Shown: in pieces, positions 8,795-16,397 of the stretch
How the letters are laid out: every line of letters starts with the position of its first letter
Numbering within the stretch: the first letter of the stretch is position 1
From: Leptospiraceae bacterium
GTDB lineage: Bacteria; Spirochaetota; Leptospiria; Leptospirales; Leptospiraceae
Direction of reading: 5' to 3'
Length of the DNA: 64,000 nucleotides
Assembly: GCA_016711485.1 (NCBI GenBank)
Contig: JADJSX010000006.1
Coordinates: 606,001-670,000, forward strand
Notes under the pieces: generated by a model
Told to the model about the DNA's origin: nothing
Database searches by the model: none
What the model saw: only the letters and a program-made list of their open reading frames with translations
Position numbers and translations under genes: made by a program

Positions 8795-9943
8795 TTGAAA
8801 GAGGTTTTTATCAGTAAATCTATATTTAATCCAGAAGTTCTAGAATACCATGCATCCTGTGCAGAAGGGCTCCATGAATTCCTTGTTGAAGAAGTAACAA
8901 ATGCAGGTCTAAAAATAACATCTTCAAATCGTGGTGGAGTATTTTTTCGCGGGAAAAATGCAAACATTCAAAAATTTTTACTTTCTACACGTTTTTCGTC
9001 TAGAGTGTCATTTAGTATCTCCCAATTGGAAGTGGAAGATGCAGAGGATTTATACGACCAAGCAGTCCGTCTGCCTTGGGAGGAAATAATTGCTGATGGA
9101 ATGACATTTAAAATAGATTCGAATACAAAGGATAATCTAAATGATTCGCGTTATGCATTATACAAATTAAAGGATGCGATTAAAGATAGACTTCGTGAAA
9201 AAAGAGAAGAAGCTCCGAACATAGATAGAGACGATCCAGATATAATTTTACATTTGCGTTCCAATAGAAATTTTGTAAATCTAGAATTGTCATTATCTTC
9301 ACAACCCTTCAACAAGCGTGGATATAGACTAGAATTTTTAGATGCTCCACTTCGAGAAAATATGGCGCAGGCTCTTGTCCATTTTTCTGGCTGGAAACGC
9401 GACGAAGTATTGATCGATCCAATGTGTGGATCAGGAACTATATTAATTGAGGCCGCCCTATTAATTAAAAAAAAATATATCAATGAAAACTTATTAAACC
9501 AGTCTGCGGTTTATAAGATGTTATACGATGTATATGTAACTCCAAATGAAGTATCAACAACGCAGGAAATAAAAATATTCGGATATGATATCAATCCAAA
9601 AGCAATCCAAATTGCAAAGGATAATGCCAAACGTGCCGGAGTAGAAAAATTAATTCAATTTGCAAAAGGTGATGTATTAGATTTACCAAATTCTCAAAAT
9701 TGGAAGTCTGGCCATATAGTAATGAACCCTCCATATGGAGAGAGACTCGGAACAAAGGAAGAAATGAAATTACTTTATGGAAAAATATCGTCAAGACTCA
9801 AACAGGAATTTTCAGGCTTTCGATTTACAGTAATCAGTGGAGATAAATCCCTGTTAGGCTTTTTTAAATTAAAGGAAGACAAAAGTATGAACGTTGCAAT
9901 AGCTAAAATGAAAGGTAAATTTGTCTCCTATGACTTGAAATGA
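8795..9943 (+). CDS. THUMP-domain class I RNA methyltransferase (RlmL/YpsC type)
   Basis: A 382-residue SAM-dependent methyltransferase. The N-terminal part (about 15-165) is the ferredoxin-like/THUMP RNA-binding region. The C-terminal Rossmann domain carries the SAM motif DPMCGSGTILIEA and the catalytic NPPYGERLG of N2-guanine methyltransferases acting on rRNA. The length fits the single-domain YpsC/RlmL-N family. The start is uncertain: the only canonical upstream codon is a TTG at 8795 with a poor ribosome binding site, whereas a good GAAAGAGG lies just after it, inside the reading frame. The gene overlaps the next one by ATGA. Confidence 0.85.
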   Translation: MKEVFISKSIFNPEVLEYHASCAEGLHEFLVEEVTNAGLKITSSNRGGVFFRGKNANIQKFLLSTRFSSRVSFSISQLEVEDAEDLYDQAVRLPWEEIIADGMTFKIDSNTKDNLNDSRYALYKLKDAIKDRLREKREEAPNIDRDDPDIILHLRSNRNFVNLELSLSSQPFNKRGYRLEFLDAPLRENMAQALVHFSGWKRDEVLIDPMCGSGTILIEAALLIKKKYINENLLNQSAVYKMLYDVYVTPNEVSTTQEIKIFGYDINPKAIQIAKDNAKRAGVEKLIQFAKGDVLDLPNSQNWKSGHIVMNPPYGERLGTKEEMKLLYGKISSRLKQEFSGFRFTVISGDKSLLGFFKLKEDKSMNVAIAKMKGKFVSYDLK

Positions 9944-11085
9944 GAAAGACAACTGACTTACTACAAAGATTTTTTGAACTAACTGGAAATGATGCAGATA
10001 GTTTAATATTTCTAAAAAATTTTCGTTCCATTGCTCCTGAAAAGTTTTTATTAATATATGTGAATACAGAAGTTGTTTTAGAATCTTTTTCTTCTCTATT
10101 TTATGACCTTAATATATTATACTCCTTAGATTTATTTCCAGTTATTTTAGTCAGTCAAGATTCCATTTCTTATATTCGTCTTTTTTTTCAGGGAATATTT
10201 ATTCAGAAATCAGAGATAAAAGAAAATGACCTTAACTGCGACATAATACCATTAACCGACAGTATAGAAAATGAAATTAAAAGTTCAATCGAAAATAAAA
10301 GAATTCCTTTCGTAGTAATTGATTCGGAGGAAAAATTATTTTCGTCCGTAGCAGAAATAACAACTAAATTACTAACGAATAAATTTTTATACTTATCAGT
10401 CAAAGGATCTATTAAAAAAATTGGTACTAATGATAGAATTTCTATAATCAATATTAGAAGTGATTATCCATATATTTCGAATGAAAATTTAATCTCCAAT
10501 GAAGATAAATATCTTCTAGATAGAATGAAATATTTATTAGAAAAACAAATTTTTCATTCTATGAATATAGCAATTACATCTCCTTTAACGCTTTTAAAGG
10601 AACTTTTTACAGTAAATGGGAGTGGTACTTTTATAAAGTTGGGAAGTGAAATTTTACACGTTCCGAATTTACAACATCTAAATATAGAAAAAGTAATTGT
10701 ACTTTTAGAGTCAGCATTTAGAAAAAAAATACATCCTGATTTTTTAGAATCTAAAATGGATTCTATTTTTCTTGAATCGAATTACAGAGGAGCGGCAATA
10801 TTAAAGCTAAATGAATTTGGAGCATTATTATCAAAATTTGCTGTAGATGAAATAGCAAGAGGTGAAGGTATCGGTCGAGACATTTGGAATGAAATGAAAC
10901 GAAAACATAATACAATTTTTTGGAGGGCAAAACCAAATAATCCCATCCATAAATGGTATTCAAAAGAATGTCAGGGTATGGATCGGGGAATAGATTGGAA
11001 TGTATATTGGATCAATTTAGAAGTTGAGAATATTCCTGCTGTTTGTCGATATCTCAGAAATCAAACAAAGGATTTTATTGAATGA
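9940..11085 (+). CDS. N-acetylglutamate synthase: degenerate amino-acid-kinase domain plus DUF619-type acetyltransferase
   Basis: A 381-residue protein. The C-terminal 130 residues match the DUF619/NAT acetyltransferase of vertebrate-type NAGS and of bifunctional NAGS/K enzymes: an N-terminal RGAAIL strand, the acetyl-CoA loop GEGIGRDIW, and the conserved TIFWRAKPNNPIHKWY and DWNVYWINLE segments. The N-terminal 240 residues have an amino-acid-kinase-like layout but no clear glycine-rich phosphate loops, so kinase activity is unlikely. The expected reaction is acetyl-CoA plus glutamate to N-acetylglutamate, the first step of arginine synthesis. It overlaps the methyltransferase gene by 4 bases and the DCC gene by 4 bases. 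The acetyltransferase call is firm; the regulatory role of the front domain is inferred. Confidence 0.82.
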   Translation: MRKTTDLLQRFFELTGNDADSLIFLKNFRSIAPEKFLLIYVNTEVVLESFSSLFYDLNILYSLDLFPVILVSQDSISYIRLFFQGIFIQKSEIKENDLNCDIIPLTDSIENEIKSSIENKRIPFVVIDSEEKLFSSVAEITTKLLTNKFLYLSVKGSIKKIGTNDRISIINIRSDYPYISNENLISNEDKYLLDRMKYLLEKQIFHSMNIAITSPLTLLKELFTVNGSGTFIKLGSEILHVPNLQHLNIEKVIVLLESAFRKKIHPDFLESKMDSIFLESNYRGAAILKLNEFGALLSKFAVDEIARGEGIGRDIWNEMKRKHNTIFWRAKPNNPIHKWYSKECQGMDRGIDWNVYWINLEVENIPAVCRYLRNQTKDFIE

Positions 11086-11426
11086 ATTTTTTTCTCTACG
11101 ACGGTAAATGTCCATTTTGTTCAAAAACCGCCAAGCAGTTACAGACGATTTGCCTCTCTTCTGAAATAGAATTTCATTCTTTTAGGGAATTGACTTTCGA
11201 TAAATTAAAACTAATCCACCCCAATTTAACTGAAGAGATACTTGTAGCAAATGTACAATTTATTTATAAAGGAATAAGATACCCTGGTTTTTTTGGTATA
11301 CGTAAACTGGTTATTTATTTAAAATTTTATCGTTATTTTTTTTGGATTTTATATTTACCGCTAATTCCTTTAGTTGGAATTTTAATAATGAATTTTCTGA
11401 AACATAGGACTGGGCATGACTTTTAA
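11082..11426 (+). CDS. DCC family thiol-disulfide oxidoreductase-like protein (DUF393)
   Basis: A 114-residue protein with the family signature YDGKCPFC close to the N-terminus (residues 5-12), a thioredoxin-like CxxC in a short alpha/beta domain, and a hydrophobic C-terminal segment (about 80-108) that may associate with the membrane. DUF393 proteins are predicted redox proteins of unknown substrate. It overlaps the acetylglutamate synthase gene by 4 bases and the next small gene by 11 bases, so all four genes from 8795 form one transcription unit. Confidence 0.85.
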   Translation: MNFFLYDGKCPFCSKTAKQLQTICLSSEIEFHSFRELTFDKLKLIHPNLTEEILVANVQFIYKGIRYPGFFGIRKLVIYLKFYRYFFWILYLPLIPLVGILIMNFLKHRTGHDF

Positions 11427-11649
11427 ACAGGACATAAAACTCGCGCTGAATCGGTCAGCAGATTTGAACGAACTGGAATCGATTTTAATTCAATACAAAA
11501 TCAATGGTGGGAAAAAAGAGGATGCTCACTTAAATCTTTATGAACTTTTACAGGAAACTGAAACTATAGAAGAAGATAAAAAATTAAGAGAGCTAATTGA
11601 TTATACAATAGGATTTTCTGGAACTAGAAAGTCTTTCTGGGATAAATAG
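11416..11649 (+). CDS. Small helical protein of unknown function
   Basis: A 77-residue acidic protein predicted to be mostly helical, with no signal peptide or membrane segment. I do not recognise the family. The start overlaps the DCC gene by 11 bases, which argues that it is real and translationally coupled. The last residues (SGTRKSFWDK) look conserved in style but no motif is known to me. It converges with the oxidase gene at 11652, leaving 2 bases between the stops. Confidence 0.6.
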   Translation: MTFKQDIKLALNRSADLNELESILIQYKINGGKKEDAHLNLYELLQETETIEEDKKLRELIDYTIGFSGTRKSFWDK

Positions 11650-11651
11650 GA

Positions 11652-12308
11652 TTATTCAACTGAATTTAGTCCTTCATAAAAGGAAAGCCTTGAATCTAAT
11701 GCCTTTTGATTGCCATCTTTGACTTGTTTTATTTTTTCTGGCGTATCACAAACGGATTCAATTAAACGAAATAATTGGGCACTATGGGATTCATCAGCTT
11801 CTAAATTTACTTCAAAAAACAATGCTTCTGGAAGGTTTTCTTCTTTCCTTAATTTTTGGTAGGATTCGTACATTTGTCCGTATTCTAATTTGAGCAAATA
11901 CTCATTAGCCGGTCCCAGTGCTCCGAGTGCTGAATAAAAATTTGAATTAGTTAAATTTTTCATATCTTTAAGATAACTTTCCGTTTTTTCTAGTAGTTTC
12001 AATTCTGATTCGTTTATTCCAATGTCTCGTAAAAATTTAATCAAAATCATTACATGTGATGCACTTGCGTTTCCTTCACCCAATTCTTCCCATATATTAT
12101 GGACTAATAAAATTTTAGCATTTATATTTGACGTTAAACTTGCAGTCCATAAAAACCAATTTACGAAATCTACGGAGACAAAATATTCTTGACTTAACCA
12201 AAGGGTTAAATCTTTTTTTGATAAATGGTTTTTTTTATCTGCCAACCATTTCGCTTTTAATACTGGATGGTTTTCCACTTGGGATTTTAATTCATTTGTA
12301 AGACTCAT
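11652..12308 (-). CDS. Haem-oxygenase-like diiron protein (TenA/PqqC/CADD superfamily)
   Basis: A 218-residue all-helical protein of the iron-containing redox enzyme (HDO) type. Candidate metal ligands are visible in the expected order: EELGEGN...H near residues 72-82, a Glu in GPANEYLLKLEYG near 130, and ESH in NLEADESHS near 173. This layout is like the Chlamydia CADD protein, which supports p-aminobenzoate synthesis, and also like other HDO oxidases. TenA thiaminases have a conserved Cys and lack this pattern. It is the last gene of the leuA-hisC-bpt run, 6 bases after bpt. The substrate is unknown; a role in folate (pABA) supply is only one possibility. Confidence 0.78.
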   Translation of the reverse strand: MSLTNELKSQVENHPVLKAKWLADKKNHLSKKDLTLWLSQEYFVSVDFVNWFLWTASLTSNINAKILLVHNIWEELGEGNASASHVMILIKFLRDIGINESELKLLEKTESYLKDMKNLTNSNFYSALGALGPANEYLLKLEYGQMYESYQKLRKEENLPEALFFEVNLEADESHSAQLFRLIESVCDTPEKIKQVKDGNQKALDSRLSFYEGLNSVE

Positions 12309-12314
12309 ACAATT

Positions 12315-12980
12315 TTACTCCTCGTTTGTATCGTTTTTTATATATGGTAGCCATTTGCCGTTCCAATCGAAGTATTCAATTGGCTGAAAATTTTTTTTAT
12401 AATCATAAAAGGAACTTTGTCGATATGCATATCCAGGATAAAGATATTCTAATTTTTGATCTATTGAATGCTGAATTTCTAAAAGTAAAGTATATATTCC
12501 AAGGCTTCGCTTTGCATATTCTGGGTGAAACATTGCATAAACACTAGATGATGCAATTTCTCCAATGTCAAGAAAACTAACTGCTACTAATTTTTTTTCG
12601 TCGTAAAGACAAATTTCTTTTAATTCACAAGGAGTAGTAGCAGGATTATCTTTTGATAAAAAATTAAAAATAGAATCTGGCCGATTTTCCGTAAATCGTT
12701 TGGCATGTATAAAAAAAAGATTCTCTTTTTCTTCATCAATGAAACAATCTTGAATCACAATTTTTAAATCTTGATTTTTTCTGATAATTTTTTTCTGACT
12801 TTTAGATATTGAAAAATCCTTTATCTTGATTCGAAGAGGTAATACTTCTGCATATTCTCCATTCAATAAACCAATACTGTATCTAAAAAAATGGGATCCA
12901 AAATGTCGAAATCCGCCTGACCATAGTAAATCCATCGAAGAAGGACTTACTCGATCAAAATTGTATTCATCATAAATCAT
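12315..12980 (-). CDS. bpt: Aspartate/glutamate leucyl- (or arginyl-)tRNA-protein transferase, Cys-cluster-less variant
   Basis: A protein of 221 residues from the ATG at 12980; a TTG at 13025 would extend it into hisC. It transfers an amino acid from tRNA to the N-terminus of target proteins for N-degron degradation. Recognisable blocks are GFRHFGSHFFRYS, VLPLRI, SKSQKKIIRKNQDL in the N-terminal domain, and a GNAT-like C-terminal domain with YAMFHPEYAKRSLGIYTLLLEI and LYPGYAYRQSSFYDYKKNFQP. The C-x2-C-x-A-C group that normally sits between the YR and LPLRI blocks is missing. The choice between leucyl and arginyl donor cannot be made from the sequence. The gene lies directly after hisC. Confidence 0.8.
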   Translation of the reverse strand: MIYDEYNFDRVSPSSMDLLWSGGFRHFGSHFFRYSIGLLNGEYAEVLPLRIKIKDFSISKSQKKIIRKNQDLKIVIQDCFIDEEKENLFFIHAKRFTENRPDSIFNFLSKDNPATTPCELKEICLYDEKKLVAVSFLDIGEIASSSVYAMFHPEYAKRSLGIYTLLLEIQHSIDQKLEYLYPGYAYRQSSFYDYKKNFQPIEYFDWNGKWLPYIKNDTNEE

Positions 12981-12990
12981 TATGAATAAT

Positions 12991-14076
12991 TTACTTTCTT
13001 GTAATTGCTTTTTTGATTTTTTCAAGTAAAATTTGATTTTCTATTTCTGTTCCAACCGTGATTCGAAGGAAATCTTTACAGAAATTATCTCGGAAATAAC
13101 GAATATATACCTCTTCTGATTTTAAATATAAAAATATTTCTTCTGCAGAATATTTACCAGATGGTTTTACAAATAGAAAATTAGAATTACTTTCAAGTAT
13201 GGTAAATCCTAATTTTTTTAAATTGTTATTGAGTTTTTCTCGAGACTGTACTATTTTATTTATTGTTTTTTTGAAATACTTTTGATCTTTTAATGCGGCA
13301 ATAGCAATTTCTTGTTCTAACATTCCTAAATTATAAGAGTCTTTGATTTTAATAAGTTGTGAAATATTTTCAGGGTTACTAACCAAGTATCCAACACGAA
13401 GTCCGGCAAGTCCGTATGATTTAGAAAGTGTTCTAGATACAACTAAATTTTTAAGTTTTTTTACTTCTGGTATCAGACTAGAACCTTCTGGAGCAAAGTC
13501 AATATATGCCTCATCGCATAATACAATGCCATTAAAATTTTTCACTAAATCTATAATGTCAGACCTATTTTCTAAAATACTAGTAGGGGCATTTGGGTTT
13601 GCGAATGTTAAAAGTTTTACTTTTGAATTTGATGCTTTTTTAATTTTTTCAAAATCGAAATGAAAATCTTTTTTTAATTCAATTGTTTTAATTTTCGCTC
13701 CATTCAATTGTAAATTTGTCAATACGGGATAAAGTGAATATGTAGGGTAGGGCATAAGGGCAATATCCCCAGGACCTAGAGTCGCTCTAAAAAGGATCGC
13801 TAGTCCTTCGTCCGATCCATTAGTTACCATAATATGAGATTCTGGTATTTTATGTAGCGTTGAAATTTCCTTTATAACATTACTAGAAATAGGATTTGAA
13901 TACTTTCGAAGTAATCCTTTTGCTAAAATATTTTTAACTACTTTTTTTATTTGCGGAGACGGAGGATACGGATTTTCATTGGTATTTAATTTTACGATTT
14001 TTTTAGTACCGGATGGCTGTTCGCCCGGAATATAAGGAGCTAAATCGTACAGTGGTTGTTGGAAATATTTTTTCAA
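12991..14076 (-). CDS. hisC: Histidinol-phosphate aminotransferase
   Basis: A 361-residue PLP enzyme (fold type I, aminotransferase class I/II) of normal length. It converts imidazole-acetol phosphate and glutamate to histidinol phosphate. Visible motifs are NENPYPPSP near the start, the cofactor-binding NPNAPTS, CDEAYIDF, and the PLP-lysine motif SRTLSKSYGLAGLRVGY. A C-terminal FLRITVGT is typical of HisC. The start overlaps the leuA stop by 4 bases. The pairing with leuA outside a his operon means that another aromatic or branched acceptor is possible, but the motif set fits HisC well. Confidence 0.9.
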   Translation of the reverse strand: MKKYFQQPLYDLAPYIPGEQPSGTKKIVKLNTNENPYPPSPQIKKVVKNILAKGLLRKYSNPISSNVIKEISTLHKIPESHIMVTNGSDEGLAILFRATLGPGDIALMPYPTYSLYPVLTNLQLNGAKIKTIELKKDFHFDFEKIKKASNSKVKLLTFANPNAPTSILENRSDIIDLVKNFNGIVLCDEAYIDFAPEGSSLIPEVKKLKNLVVSRTLSKSYGLAGLRVGYLVSNPENISQLIKIKDSYNLGMLEQEIAIAALKDQKYFKKTINKIVQSREKLNNNLKKLGFTILESNSNFLFVKPSGKYSAEEIFLYLKSEEVYIRYFRDNFCKDFLRITVGTEIENQILLEKIKKAITRK

Positions 14077-15578
14077 AGTCTATTCAGTGCATCTATAAAA
14101 GATAAAGCCGATGCCTCGATTATATCAGTTGAACTTCCTTTTCCGACTACACGTTTGCCATTCAAATTTAATGTTACCGAAGCTTCGGCTAATGCATCTT
14201 TACCTTCTGTAACGGGAGAAATTACAAGCCGAGATAGTTCGGGTTCTACTCTTGCTGCTTTTTCAATTGCTTTAAACACTGCATCAACAGGACCATCACC
14301 AGTTGCCGACTCTTCTATGGCTACGTCATCTATTTTTAACTGAATAGTTGCTGTAGGGACAGTTTTTGATCCTGTGGAAATATGAAAATAATCCAGAGTA
14401 TAACGGCTAATGCCCGTTTTGCGGTGCTGATCTGTAAAAAGGGAAACGATGTCTTCATCAAAAATTTCCTTTTTTTTGTCCGCAATTTCAAGAAAACGAG
14501 AATAGGCCAATTCTAATTCTTCGACTTTAGGCTCGAAACCTAAACGAATAATTCTATCTCTAAATCCAGCTCGACCAGAATGCCTACCTAAAACCATACG
14601 GTTGGATTCAAGGCCAATAGATTGAGGTGTCATAATTTCATATGTTTCTCGATTTTTTATTACTCCGTCTTGATGGATTCCTGATTCGTGAGCAAAAGCA
14701 TTTGCACCTACGATAGCTTTGTTTGGCTGAACGGTCATTCCGGTAATATTTTTTACTAAATAGGAAGCTTTGGCAATTTGTGTGGTATCTATTTTTGTAG
14801 TAATTCCATAAAATTCTTTTCGAGTTCGTAGAGCCATTACTACCTCTTCCATGGCTGTATTGCCTGCTCTTTCCCCAATTCCATTGATTGTGCATTCCAC
14901 CTGACGCACACCATTTACAATCGCTGAAAGAGAATTTGCTGTGGCTAGTCCAAGATCATTGTGGCAGTGGGCCGAAAATATAATTTTATCTGCTCCTTTT
15001 ACATTTTTAATTAGGAAATTGAATAACTCTCCGTATTTTTCGGGAACGGTATAACCAACAGTATCCGGAACATTGATAGTCGTAGCACCTGCTTCAATTA
15101 CTGCTTCACATATTTCTCGTAAAAATTCCCAATCGGATCGAGTACCGTCTTCTGGAGAAAATTCTACATCCTCTACAAAATCGCGCGCAATTTTTACGGC
15201 TTCTATAGCCATTTGTAAAACTTCGGAAGGAGTTTTTCCTAGTTTGTGTTTCATATGAATAGGAGAGGACGCTATAAATGTATGAATTCTTTTGCGCTTT
15301 GCAGGTTTAATTGCATTTGCTGCTGCTTCAATATCTACGCGTAGAGATCTAGCGAGGCCAGCAATGATCGGTCCGTCAACTTCCCTCGCAATTCTTTCAA
15401 CAGCTTTAAATTGAACAGGGGAGGAAACAGGAAATCCAGCTTCGATGATATCAACATTCATTTTTGCAAGATGGTGTGCAATTTCAAGTTTCTCATCTTC
15501 ACTCATTGCAGCGCCAGGGCATTGCTCTCCGTCGCGAAGAGTTGTATCAAATATTCGAACATAGTTTTGATCGGTCAT
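14073..15578 (-). CDS. leuA: 2-isopropylmalate synthase
   Basis: A 501-residue enzyme that condenses acetyl-CoA with 2-oxoisovalerate, the committed step of leucine synthesis. The TIM-barrel signature FDTTLRDGEQCPG is at residues 10-22, the metal-binding HCHNDLG near 200, and GIGERAGNT near 230. A complete C-terminal LeuA allosteric domain (about 365-501) with the DAVFKAI, VEPELSRL and STDIIEASALSF segments is present, so leucine feedback is expected. The GERAGN and flexible-loop patterns fit LeuA better than citramalate synthase, although Leptospira is known to make isoleucine from citramalate through a LeuA-like CimA, so substrate testing matters. The ribosome binding site AAGAGG precedes the ATG. 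Confidence 0.9.
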   Translation of the reverse strand: MTDQNYVRIFDTTLRDGEQCPGAAMSEDEKLEIAHHLAKMNVDIIEAGFPVSSPVQFKAVERIAREVDGPIIAGLARSLRVDIEAAANAIKPAKRKRIHTFIASSPIHMKHKLGKTPSEVLQMAIEAVKIARDFVEDVEFSPEDGTRSDWEFLREICEAVIEAGATTINVPDTVGYTVPEKYGELFNFLIKNVKGADKIIFSAHCHNDLGLATANSLSAIVNGVRQVECTINGIGERAGNTAMEEVVMALRTRKEFYGITTKIDTTQIAKASYLVKNITGMTVQPNKAIVGANAFAHESGIHQDGVIKNRETYEIMTPQSIGLESNRMVLGRHSGRAGFRDRIIRLGFEPKVEELELAYSRFLEIADKKKEIFDEDIVSLFTDQHRKTGISRYTLDYFHISTGSKTVPTATIQLKIDDVAIEESATGDGPVDAVFKAIEKAARVEPELSRLVISPVTEGKDALAEASVTLNLNGKRVVGKGSSTDIIEASALSFIDALNRL

Positions 15579-15631
15579 GTATATCCTCTTAAAGTAGGAC
15601 TTTTCAAAAATGATTCACTGTAAATAAAAAA

Positions 15632-16234
15632 TTATTCGCTAAACTCTAGTTTTTTTAAAACAGAATCTTTACCGCCTGGAAATCTGATATAACTCAGACA
15701 TGCACAACTTTCCCAAGTTCCACCTGGTTGCGTTGACCAACAAAGGGCAGTGCCTCTATTTTGGATTTTGCCACTGCATTCTTTGGATTTAGCTTTTTTA
15801 TCTTCTGTCTGTGAATATTTACAAGTATAGGATTTATTCTCATCGACTCTGAGGGTTACAGTACCTGTTTCATCGGAGCCTCTCAATTCTTGTATATGTG
15901 CATCCATAAAACTAGAAAGGATTTGGTGAGCGCCGACTAAACTAGCTGCATCAGAGCAAGTAGTTATCATGAGAGAGTCAGAATTTTGCTCTATTGCTTT
16001 TTGCGAAGCACGTCCTTCCGATTTCAAATAAAAATATTCTTTTATTTGACTTTGGATTGGATTTTTTCCATCTCGAAGTAATTCAGGAGGTCCTCCCCAG
16101 CCAAAAGTCTCATTTGCTATTGTAGTTGTTGTATTTTTATTTCGAGTTGCCATTGCTTTGATGTCACAGTCTACATTTGCAATTTGTGAAAGTAATATAA
16201 ATACAAATAAGTTTTGAAATATTTTGAGTCTCAT
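15632..16234 (-). CDS. Secreted cysteine-containing protein, paralogue of the protein at 62541-63083
   Basis: A 200-residue protein with an N-terminal hydrophobic signal (about residues 4-20) ending near VDCD. The mature part has about nine cysteines. Three blocks match the protein at 62541-63083: QIKEYFYLKSEGRAS against DIQEYFYIRQKDRAS, a Cys-bearing segment ITTCSDAASLVGAHQ against KESSCRNNALFNGKQ, and WESCACLSYIRFPGGK against WEECECILYGFYPQGK. They therefore belong to one family of extracytoplasmic disulfide proteins of unknown role. It lies between leuA and sucA on the same strand with its own upstream gap of 163 bases, so it may be transcribed alone or read through from sucA. Confidence 0.7.
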   Translation of the reverse strand: MRLKIFQNLFVFILLSQIANVDCDIKAMATRNKNTTTTIANETFGWGGPPELLRDGKNPIQSQIKEYFYLKSEGRASQKAIEQNSDSLMITTCSDAASLVGAHQILSSFMDAHIQELRGSDETGTVTLRVDENKSYTCKYSQTEDKKAKSKECSGKIQNRGTALCWSTQPGGTWESCACLSYIRFPGGKDSVLKKLEFSE

Positions 16235-16330
16235 AATTTATCCTCTTGGCTTAATTTAGCATTCCGTGATTAAAATGTCTAGGAAATTAGTCACTAATTA
16301 TGCTTTCAAAATAGAAATTATGAATCTAAT

Positions 16331-16377
16331 ACAGTATCTTTAATTCATACGCAAAAATTAGAAAATAAAGATACTGT
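16331..16377 (-). terminator. Hairpin downstream of sucA
   Basis: A perfect 12-bp inverted repeat (arms 16331-16342 and 16366-16377, ACAGTATCTTTA type) with a 23-base AT-rich loop lies 20 bases after the sucA stop. It could end the sucB-lpd-sucA transcript or protect its 3' end. No clear U-tract follows on the minus strand, so it is not a textbook intrinsic terminator. Confidence 0.45.
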
Positions 16378-16397
16378 AGAATTTACTCGATTTAATT

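Noticed and set aside
14056..14343. Plus-strand frames opposite leuA and hisC
   Set aside because: They mirror conserved coding sequence on the minus strand and have no independent support.
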